A stretch of 51,093 bases of DNA, taken from the NCBI RefSeq assembly GCF_030929615.1, contig NZ_JAVFVU010000046.1, positions 1-51,093 on the forward strand, written 5' to 3'. Both the position numbers and the translations under genes were made by a program. This document shows positions 37,500 through 44,328 of this stretch, one piece after another; position 1 is the stretch's first letter; every line of letters begins with the position of its first letter. This DNA comes from Dyadobacter sp. LHD-138 (lineage in GTDB: Bacteria > Bacteroidota > Bacteroidia > Cytophagales > Spirosomataceae). The notes beneath the pieces were generated by a model. That model had not been told where the DNA came from and did no database searches. It was given only the letters and a program-made list of their open reading frames with translations.

Positions 37500-38249
37500 C
37501 TATTTTCGTGGCCCGCGTACAATGGCCAGTTTCCTCATCAGATCGGTTCGCGCCGCTTCGGGAATCGTGAGCAGGATTCCTGTTTCCTGAATTTTTAACT
37601 GCGCTCCCTCAATCCGCTCAATGTAATTGAGGTTCACCATCAATGATCGTGAAAGCCGAAAAAAGTGTGGAAGACCAAAATACTGTTCGAGATGGCCCAT
37701 CGATAAATTTATCAGCAATGGTTCTTTTTTGTATACCTCATACACATTTACCGAATGCGTGCTTTTCTTCGTGGCAATGTAGGTAACCTCTGATTTAATT
37801 ATTTTTTGAAAGCCCTTATCCACAGGAAGGAAAACACTATCCGCAACAGCGCTAATTTCAGGCATAGCATCTGGCCTGAAATTATGCCAGGCCAGATCTA
37901 TCACACGGGTCAGATCAAGGTGTCGAAACGGTTTTGTGATGTATGCGGCAGGAACGAACGTTTCTTTAACCCGCTTATAGGTTTCGTCTTCGGTATTGGC
38001 CGTTAAAACAACAATCGGGATTTGGTATTGTTTAAGTATCTCTCCGGCCACTGCAACGCCGTCCTGGGACCCATTTAGATGTATATCCAGCAATAGAAGA
38101 TCCGGTCGTTCATTTCTAGCTGCCATAACAGCTTCCTGAAAAGTTCTGGCGCTAGCAGTCACGCGGTGACCGGTCCTTTCCAGGGTTTTCCGGATATCTG
38201 CGGCGGTAAGCACGTCGTCTTCTACTATTAAAATGTTAAGAGCTTCCAT
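37500..38249 (-). CDS. LytTR-type response regulator
   Basis: 249 residues. The receiver domain (1-125) has Glu10-Asp11-Asp12 (IVEDD), the phosphoacceptor Asp55 (LLLLDIHLNG), Thr83 and Lys106 (YITKPF). The C-terminal LytTR DNA-binding domain (about 150-249) shows VTYIATKKSTHSVNVYEVYKKEPLLINLSMGHLEQYFGLPHFFRLSRSLMVNLNYIERIEG, the typical wording of this fold. It lies 80 bp downstream of the HisKA_2 kinase gene on the same strand, so the two form a two-component system. LytTR proteins bind paired 9-bp direct repeats with a 21-bp period, and exactly such repeats occur upstream of the kinase gene at 40160-40363. Confidence 0.95.
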   Translation of the reverse strand: MEALNILIVEDDVLTAADIRKTLERTGHRVTASARTFQEAVMAARNERPDLLLLDIHLNGSQDGVAVAGEILKQYQIPIVVLTANTEDETYKRVKETFVPAAYITKPFRHLDLTRVIDLAWHNFRPDAMPEISAVADSVFLPVDKGFQKIIKSEVTYIATKKSTHSVNVYEVYKKEPLLINLSMGHLEQYFGLPHFFRLSRSLMVNLNYIERIEGAQLKIQETGILLTIPEAARTDLMRKLAIVRGPRK

Positions 38250-38329
38250 TTTTCGTAGCTTTTCAATTGTCTAAATTAGTGTGACCGGTAAAATCCTGTA
38301 TTGAGACAATGATGTTTATGAAAATAAAT

Positions 38330-40093
38330 TCAAAGCATGGTCGGCTCAGGACTACTTTCCTGAAAGTCCATCGAAAATCTGGTCCCGCCTTCGTTGACAA
38401 AGGTGTATTTGGCGTAAAGTTGCTCGGTTTCCATTTTTATCAGGCTCATGCCAAATCCCGTTATGTCGTTTTTGGTGTTTGTGAATCCCGGACCATTATC
38501 CGCAACAATTAATTTTATATGCTTTTGAGACCACGCATAATACCGGATACAGGTGATGCAGAGTTTGGGACAATCATGTTTTGGAAATGCATACTTACAA
38601 CTATTGGTAATCAGCTCGTTCAGTATGAGTCCAATGTGAACGGCATGGTCGGCAGACAAATGAATCGCATCTGCTTTTACTTCCAGCGCTACGTTTTCAA
38701 AACCGTATGCATGGAGTACACCCTCCGTAAGTTCCTCGATAAAATCGGGCATAAAAACCTTGGCGAGTTGATTTCCATCGTACAGTTTTCGGTGCAGTAT
38801 GGCCATTGTTTCTACCCGCAAACGACTTTCCTCGATTGCTTTCAAAGCCCCGGGATCGGTAAGAATGTCGGATTGAAGGCTAAGGATACTGGAAATGGCC
38901 TGCAGGTTATTTTTGACACGATGATTTTGTTCTTTTACCAGCAGCTCATTCTGGGCATTGATCTTTTGATTTTTCTTATACAACCGATAAAAGACAAGAC
39001 TCATACCGGCCGTGACAATCAGGAGCATGAGGGAGGTAATGGTAAATCTTTTTTGTGCCAGCAGCATTTCGGACCTGATTGCGAGTTCCTTATCCTTCGC
39101 TTTCAGTTCTACATCTTTTTTCTCTTTTTCATTTTCCTGTGTAAGTCTCGAATAGGCAAGCTGACTTTCAGTGGAATAGGTTGCCAACTCAATTTGCCTT
39201 AATTCTTTCATGCTTTCAGCGGCGTCCTTCCATTTACCCGTTTGCCGGTAATACTCAGCATACAAGTCCACGAACTCGCCTCGCCCACTAAATCCATTGT
39301 TGAAATAGTCATACCGGTCGAGTATTTGCCGAACCTCTTCAAGTGCCTTTCGTGCCGGTTCATATTGTTTTCTTGCAAAATAGAATTTGATCAATGGATA
39401 AAGTACGTCTATCTGTCCACCGTCGTCATGTCTTTTTTTGTGAATAGACAAGGCCATTTTGAACCCGGATTCCATGGCCTTAGCATCGTTAAACAACCTG
39501 AATCTAAAATGCGCCGTGGCTACGTAGGCTTCCGCCAATCCTAAGGAATCATTGACCTCAATAGCGTGAACTTTCCGCTGATGTAAATAATATCTGGCAC
39601 TATCAAGATTTTGCTTGGGCAGGTCGGGTTTCTTTCCCGCTTCTGACCAGTCAATGCTGTGAATCTCTGCCAACCTTTGATTACCCCAATAAATAAATTT
39701 GTTTGATGACACCCGTTTGGCCATAGCCAATCCTTCTCTTATCCATTGCAGCGCTTTCTTATAATCTCTTGGTATTTCCCCGTCAGCAAATTTGTAATAC
39801 AGCCTGCTCAAACCGGGAGAGTCGCCTCTGGGTTTCAACAGCTGAAATGCTTTTAAATACCATTTTTGTCCTGCTTCGATATCGCCCGCTGCCCGGTAAC
39901 TCTTCCCATATAAATAGTATGCCTCAGCCAGCAGATCGGTGTCCTTTCTGGCAATAGCGTCATTGTAAAGCGTGTCGGCATAGAGGAGCTTAAATTGTGG
40001 AACAGGCAGGAATTTAGCTGCCTGTCCGGATGCAGTCAACGGCCCGCCCATAACAAGAGATATTTTCAGAAGAACAATGATGCAAAATTTCAC
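38330..40093 (-). CDS. TPR-containing membrane histidine kinase (HisKA_2 family)
   Basis: 587 residues, apparently with a GTG start at 40093; it begins a signal segment and no in-frame ATG lies upstream before a stop. Signal peptide 1-24; TPR-like helical repeats (about 45-300) outside the membrane; a charged coiled coil (318-345); one membrane helix (351-369); the HisKA_2 motif EQNHRVKNNLQAISSILSLQ with phosphoacceptor His391; then an HATPase domain with the N box LILNELITNSCKYAF (489-503) and G box ADNGPGF (531-537). The periplasmic TPR part is the probable sensor; the signal is unknown. It pairs with the LytTR regulator downstream. Confidence 0.94.
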   Translation of the reverse strand: MKFCIIVLLKISLVMGGPLTASGQAAKFLPVPQFKLLYADTLYNDAIARKDTDLLAEAYYLYGKSYRAAGDIEAGQKWYLKAFQLLKPRGDSPGLSRLYYKFADGEIPRDYKKALQWIREGLAMAKRVSSNKFIYWGNQRLAEIHSIDWSEAGKKPDLPKQNLDSARYYLHQRKVHAIEVNDSLGLAEAYVATAHFRFRLFNDAKAMESGFKMALSIHKKRHDDGGQIDVLYPLIKFYFARKQYEPARKALEEVRQILDRYDYFNNGFSGRGEFVDLYAEYYRQTGKWKDAAESMKELRQIELATYSTESQLAYSRLTQENEKEKKDVELKAKDKELAIRSEMLLAQKRFTITSLMLLIVTAGMSLVFYRLYKKNQKINAQNELLVKEQNHRVKNNLQAISSILSLQSDILTDPGALKAIEESRLRVETMAILHRKLYDGNQLAKVFMPDFIEELTEGVLHAYGFENVALEVKADAIHLSADHAVHIGLILNELITNSCKYAFPKHDCPKLCITCIRYYAWSQKHIKLIVADNGPGFTNTKNDITGFGMSLIKMETEQLYAKYTFVNEGGTRFSMDFQESSPEPTML

Positions 40094-40159
40094 AATGTCA
40101 TGATAATAAGAAGGATCTGCTTTTAAAATTAGAGAATTTAGCTAAAAATTAAAACGCTA

Positions 40160-40210
40160 TTCGCGCAGCATTTTGCCGTGTTCACGCTAAATTTTTGGGG
40201 TTTCGCGCAA
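40160..40210. promoter_or_regulatory. three 21-bp-phased direct repeats, candidate LytTR binding sites (group 1)
   Basis: TTCGCGCAG (40160-40168), TTCACGCTA (40181-40189) and TTCGCGCAA (40202-40210) all fit TTCRYGCWR. Their starts are exactly 21 bases apart, two helical turns. A weaker fourth copy, CTCACGCCG, begins at 40224. The group lies 67-117 bp upstream of the kinase start and could give autoregulation of the kinase-regulator operon. Confidence 0.6.
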
Positions 40211-40333
40211 GAGCCTTATCAGACTCACGCCGAAGAGATCTTTGGTGAAGTTGAATACCGAAGAATCATAGGGTAAAATCAGACTGAAACCGGCCTGAAA
40301 ATTTCCGGATTATTCCGAAAAAATAAATCCTTG

Positions 40334-40363
40334 TTCATGCAACGTTTACCCATGTTCGTGCAG
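40334..40363. promoter_or_regulatory. two 21-bp-phased direct repeats, candidate LytTR binding sites (group 2)
   Basis: TTCATGCAA (40334-40342) and TTCGTGCAG (40355-40363) fit the same 9-mer and are also 21 bases apart. With the preceding TG they read TGTTCATG and TGTTCGTG, close to the GTTNRK core known for LytTR sites. A degenerate third step is at 40376 (TTGGTGATC). The pair lies about 30-55 bp upstream of the -33 element at 40390, the normal activator position. Confidence 0.6.
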
Positions 40364-40389
40364 GATTCGCCGTGATTGGTGATCACTGA

Positions 40390-40420
40390 TTGACAGGAAT
40401 CATAATAAATGAGATGTTTG
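40390..40420 (+). promoter_or_regulatory. candidate promoter for the YfaP-like lipoprotein gene
   Basis: TTG (40390-40392) is followed after 20 bases by GATGTTTG (40413-40420), which differs from TAnnTTTG only in the first base. Transcription would start near 40427, about 70 bases before the ATG at 40499. Confidence 0.45.
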
Positions 40421-40498
40421 TAGTGAAGCCCAATTTTATCTTTTCAGGACTCGGTGAAAAACAAATTATTGAAACCCTCAATTAATTTCTTTCATAAC

Positions 40499-40981
40499 AT
40501 GGCAAAAAGTACAAGGAGCATTTTAACGATGCTGATAATGGTTATTACATTGATAAGTCTGGACGGCTGTAAAAAGAAAGAGGCAGATCCGGTATTGGTA
40601 GGGAGTCCGGGAAACCCAAGGTTCAATCTTCAATTTGACAACGAGGAAAATGTTGATCTGGATTTGTATGTTACCGATCCTGAGGGTGAAACGCTGAGTT
40701 ATCAAAACGCATCTTCCTCCTCTGGTGGTGCATTGGATGTTGACTGCAAGTGCAATGACTGTCCCAATGGCCCCAACGAAAATATATTCTGGCCAGAGGA
40801 TGATTCCGCACCGAAGGGAGAATACAAAGTATGGGTCCGCTATTATGGCCGCTGCAATGCCAGCAGCAACAAAATTTCCAATTTTACGGTGCGGGTAACA
40901 AATAACAAAAAAGTTATTGACACCTACACGGGGACGCTTTCCACCGGGAAGTCAACGATCTGGACCTATACCAAGCGGTGA
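40499..40981 (+). CDS. YfaP/DUF2135-like lipoprotein
   Basis: 160 residues from the ATG at 40499. An in-frame GTG at 40454 would add 15 residues ahead of the signal and is less likely. The signal MAKSTRSILTMLIMVITLISLDGC gives a lipid-modified Cys24. The mature part is a beta-sandwich domain with NVDLDLYVTDPEGETLSY, GGALDVDCKC, ENIFWPEDDSAPKGEYKVWVRYYG and a last strand FTVRVTNNKKVIDTY, the pattern of YfaP/DUF2135 domains. It has an unusual cysteine group (DCKCNDC plus GRC) that could form disulfides or bind metal. First gene of the rightward envelope cassette behind the LytTR-type repeats. Confidence 0.82.
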   Translation: MAKSTRSILTMLIMVITLISLDGCKKKEADPVLVGSPGNPRFNLQFDNEENVDLDLYVTDPEGETLSYQNASSSSGGALDVDCKCNDCPNGPNENIFWPEDDSAPKGEYKVWVRYYGRCNASSNKISNFTVRVTNNKKVIDTYTGTLSTGKSTIWTYTKR

Positions 40982-41086
40982 GCGATTCACCGCCACCATG
41001 ATTACAGCAGTAATCCCGGATTCGAATTATTAAACAAAATGCTCCTCATGATCATTATTTATCAAACCATTTTCAAGTTGACGTAT

Positions 41087-41626
41087 ATGCAAAAACTCTT
41101 CATTTCTCGGACGCTCATTTGTTTATTTTTTCTAGGTTCCATTGCGGCAAAAGCCCAAATTTTTGAAAAAGGGACTAAACTGGTTGACGCGGGTTTTCAG
41201 TTACAGAGCGACTACATTCCAATTTTCGCCAACTTCGAAACCGGGGTTACCGATGACATCGGCGTCGGTGCAAAATCCTCTTTTGCCAAGAAGAACCATG
41301 TTGGCAATATGGGGATTCAGCTCGTCGGAAATTATCATTTCAACCGGTTGCTTAAACTCCCTGTTGAAAAACTCGACTTACTTGCTGGCTTGGGCCTGGG
41401 CGTTCAACTGGTCACGTACAAGTTTGCTGGTGATTCCGATTCACAAGCCGCATTTTTGTCCACACCGTTCGTAGGCAGCCGGTACTTTTTTACCGATAAA
41501 ATTGGGGCAATGGCCAAAGTAGGATTCGACATCTACCGTTATAAAAATGACTATGGCTATTACGGTTCCGCAGTCGAAACCTTTACCAGAGCTTCTTTCG
41601 CTTTGGGCGTGACTTTTAAGTTGTAA
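41087..41626 (+). CDS. outer membrane beta-barrel-like protein
   Basis: 179 residues from the ATG at 41087, which starts a good signal peptide (MQKLFISRTLICLFFLGSIAAKAQ); the open frame from 41039 adds unlikely residues. The mature protein alternates short amphipathic strands ending in aromatic residues (FQLQSDYIPIFANFE, GNMGIQLVGNYHFNRLL, LLAGLGLGVQLVTYKFAG, KIGAMAKVGFDIYRYKNDYG) and ends in FALGVTFKL, as expected for an 8-stranded outer membrane barrel. It lies 105 bp after the YfaP-like gene and 100 bp before the CsgG-like gene. Specific function unknown. Confidence 0.8.
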   Translation: MQKLFISRTLICLFFLGSIAAKAQIFEKGTKLVDAGFQLQSDYIPIFANFETGVTDDIGVGAKSSFAKKNHVGNMGIQLVGNYHFNRLLKLPVEKLDLLAGLGLGVQLVTYKFAGDSDSQAAFLSTPFVGSRYFFTDKIGAMAKVGFDIYRYKNDYGYYGSAVETFTRASFALGVTFKL

Positions 41627-41726
41627 AATAGACAAAAAACCAGTGCCTGCTCTCTCAACCTATTCCAAGTGTCCCTGACAATGAGCGCTCCCCCTGTCTT
41701 AAATCTTATCATAAAACCCATCTATC

Positions 41727-43409
41727 ATGCGAAAATACTTCCAATATTGTTTAACCCTGGTATTTGCAAGCCTGATTCCATTGCAGATCCTCGCCCAAAA
41801 GGACCCAAAAATCTCACTCGAAAAAGTTGCCGAAAAATGTAAGGATCTCCCTAGAGACAAACGGGTAGTCGTTAAAGTGTCGCGCTTCAATGTCTCCACC
41901 AAAGCATCTAAGGCAAATGCAACTTTCGGGGATGAATTGGCCACCATGCTTACATCGGCCATTCAACAAACCAACTGCTTTCGCGTTTTGGAAATGAACC
42001 GAAACATTGGCGATGCAACGGGCGAAATGGCCTTTGCACAGGATGGTTTCACAGACGGATCGGGACCTCAGGCAGGACAACAACTAGGAGCCCAGCTCAT
42101 TGTAACAGGTGAAGTAACAGATTACTCCGAAGGAAAATCTTCAACGACCATTGCTGTGGTAAGTGTCGGAGGAAATAAAGCCACGGTGGGATTTACATTA
42201 AAATTACTGAATCCTCAAACAGGCGAGGTACTGTTTAGCAGGGATGTGAACATGACCGGGAGCTCGTCGGGATTTACCGGATTTAAATTTGCCGGTATCC
42301 AAACCGTTGGCACCACGCAAAACCGCGCCGTACAGGATGCAATGCAAAAGGCCATCATCCGGGCTGTCGAACTAATGGCGGAAGAAAAAGATAAGATCGA
42401 TATTCCAGAACCCCTTAAACCTAAAGTGAAGAAGCAATACACGGCACAAAATTGCTCCATGCTGCGCAGCGGATCTCCGAAGGTGATTATTCTGGTAACC
42501 GAAGCCACCACTGCGGGAACGGCCAGGGACAATACCACGACCGATATGAATCGGCGTGAGCGGGAAATGAATCTTAGGGAGCGGGAAGCCACTGTTGAAA
42601 TTGTAAAAGGCATTTTCGGGAGAAGAAACGACAATGCAAGCAAAACGGAAAATCAGGCAAGCCGGCAGACCAGCGCCTCGGCAATATACAAACCGGTCAT
42701 CATAGAACAATCGGCCACGGAGACTGAGCTAACGCGTTATTTTGTGGAAGCGGGTTTTCGCGTGGTTGACCCCAAGGTGTATGGCAGAATGCGAAAGGTA
42801 GCGGATTCAACAGGAAATTTGGGGGATATGGCAGCGCTGGGGCTTCAAATGGGGGCCCAAATGATTATTACAGGCCAAACCATATCAGAGCGAACCAATA
42901 CACAAGGCGGTATGATTTCCTGCAGGGCACGTTTGGAAATAAAAGCGATTGCCACTGAAGATGGTTCGATCCTTGCTACCAACGCGATAGCAGGAGGTGG
43001 AATTGATGTTTCAGAAGCCGTTGCAAACAAAATAGCTATAAAAAATGCATCGGACAACATGGCGCAATATCTTCTGGAGCGTCTCTGTAGCATGAATGTG
43101 CAATTTGCAGGTGGTGACAAAGGTGGTGCATCAAGGGCAGCGGCTTCAAGCGTTTCAACAAATGTGACGGAGATAACGGTCACTAACGTAAACTACGCCA
43201 GACTTACCACTTTGTCAAACGCCATATCAAAGAATGCCAAAGTGAAAAATGTCCAGAAAAAATTGCTTCCTGGTAGTACAGAGGGGAAAATTCAGGTAGA
43301 GCATACAGGAAATACAGATGAACTTATCGACGCCCTGAGTAAAATACCTTCCCTTAAATTTGAGGTGATGGGTGTAGATAATGGTTTGGCAAGTATTGCG
43401 ATGCTATAA
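41727..43409 (+). CDS. double CsgG/HfaB-like exported protein
   Basis: 560 residues with a signal peptide ending PLQILAQ and no lipobox Cys, unlike CsgG itself. The first CsgG-like domain (about 45-220) has RVVVKVSRFNV, TFGDELATMLTSAIQQTNCFRVLEMN and QLGAQLIVTGEVTDYSEG. A charged helix (about 275-295, REREMNLREREATVEI) links to a second similar domain (about 320-455), with ATETELTRYFVEAGFRVVDPK, LQMGAQMIITGQTIS and VANKIAIKNASDNMAQYLLERL. A small alpha/beta domain (480-560) closes the protein. CsgG forms the curli secretion pore; no curli subunit gene is near, so this may be an envelope assembly protein of another kind. Confidence 0.8.
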   Translation: MRKYFQYCLTLVFASLIPLQILAQKDPKISLEKVAEKCKDLPRDKRVVVKVSRFNVSTKASKANATFGDELATMLTSAIQQTNCFRVLEMNRNIGDATGEMAFAQDGFTDGSGPQAGQQLGAQLIVTGEVTDYSEGKSSTTIAVVSVGGNKATVGFTLKLLNPQTGEVLFSRDVNMTGSSSGFTGFKFAGIQTVGTTQNRAVQDAMQKAIIRAVELMAEEKDKIDIPEPLKPKVKKQYTAQNCSMLRSGSPKVIILVTEATTAGTARDNTTTDMNRREREMNLREREATVEIVKGIFGRRNDNASKTENQASRQTSASAIYKPVIIEQSATETELTRYFVEAGFRVVDPKVYGRMRKVADSTGNLGDMAALGLQMGAQMIITGQTISERTNTQGGMISCRARLEIKAIATEDGSILATNAIAGGGIDVSEAVANKIAIKNASDNMAQYLLERLCSMNVQFAGGDKGGASRAAASSVSTNVTEITVTNVNYARLTTLSNAISKNAKVKNVQKKLLPGSTEGKIQVEHTGNTDELIDALSKIPSLKFEVMGVDNGLASIAML

Positions 43410-43510
43410 AATGGTACACTTATAGCGTCACCTAGCGGTATTGAGATCATACACACTTACATGCGAGTATCTGTTTAAGTGACCATTTTTAAAACAAATC
43501 AAAACCCAAT

Positions 43511-44050
43511 ATGAAATTGAAAAAGATTCTATTTCTAGGGGTACTCCTGTCTTTTGCAGCGGGATGCAGCTCCCAAAAAGATAATGTGGCACCGTCTTCA
43601 ACGACTTTGGACGGTCAATGGCAGTTAACGAAGATAACCGTCAACGCGGTACTTAAAGATGAGGAGAAGGTCTCGGAAGATAGTTTTCCGGCCGATGTCG
43701 TAACCGTAGATTTTAAATCAGATGGTAAAGTGAAAGGCCAGTTACCTTTTCTCTCCGATTTAGACTCCTTTTTGTTTGTTGATTTGGAAACCCAGGGTTT
43801 TGACTACCGTTATGAAGTAACTGATAACCTGATTGTCATCCGAAACAGAGTCACCGATACGAAAGACCTGGAAAAGGCATATTTTAAGTTAAGTAAAACA
43901 GAGAATTCCATGACCTGGACAATGGATATGAATTTGGCCAAAAAATCCGCTAATGCATCGGAAGTTGAATTGATCGTCCCGTTGGATGAGAAAGATCTGG
44001 ATAACCTGCTTCGTGATTTTGAAATGAAATGGGAGTTCAAGAAGAAATGA
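43511..44050 (+). CDS. lipocalin-like lipoprotein
   Basis: 179 residues. The signal MKLKKILFLGVLLSFAAGCSS has a clear lipobox with Cys19. The mature part begins LDGQWQLTKITVNA, the WxL opening of Bacteroidota lipocalin-like/DUF5004 domains, followed by VVTVDFKSDGKVKGQLP, YRYEVTDNLIVIRN and a last strand MKWEFKKK. This predicts a small beta-barrel or sandwich anchored in a membrane. Ligand unknown. It is the last member of the rightward envelope cassette, 101 bp after the CsgG-like gene. Confidence 0.82.
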   Translation: MKLKKILFLGVLLSFAAGCSSQKDNVAPSSTTLDGQWQLTKITVNAVLKDEEKVSEDSFPADVVTVDFKSDGKVKGQLPFLSDLDSFLFVDLETQGFDYRYEVTDNLIVIRNRVTDTKDLEKAYFKLSKTENSMTWTMDMNLAKKSANASEVELIVPLDEKDLDNLLRDFEMKWEFKKK

Positions 44051-44328
44051 GTTGGCATTAAATTAGTTCCCATTATCGATTTTTATAGTAAACAAATAAT
44101 CATCCGGTTACTGACTTAATCGCATATAGCTAATTGCCAACAGTTGCTTACTTAAAACCGGACAGTAGTGTTCAAATCCGAACAAATGATCATTCAAAAA
44201 GTGCTTTAAATACATTTAATGCGATATTTGTACAAGTGGTACAATAATTGAGAGCGTCTAAGGAGTAGCCGCCCAATCTTTTGTAAATCGCAAAGTTGAG
44301 TCGGTTACCATACTATGCAATTAAACCT

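Larger units (their letters stand above)
40094..40498. other. divergent regulatory region with LytTR-type repeats
   Basis: 405 bp between the leftward kinase gene and the rightward YfaP-like lipoprotein gene. It contains two groups of 21-bp-phased repeats (40160-40210 and 40334-40363) and a rightward promoter candidate (40390-40420). No gene was seen. Confidence 0.65.

Noticed and set aside
41727..43409. A curli (csg) operon
   Set aside because: No CsgA/CsgB repeats, CsgE or CsgF were seen nearby, and the CsgG-like protein is doubled and not a lipoprotein.
43403..43426. 7-bp inverted repeat at the end of the CsgG-like gene as a terminator
   Set aside because: The stem is short and AT-rich, overlaps the stop codon and lacks a T-run.
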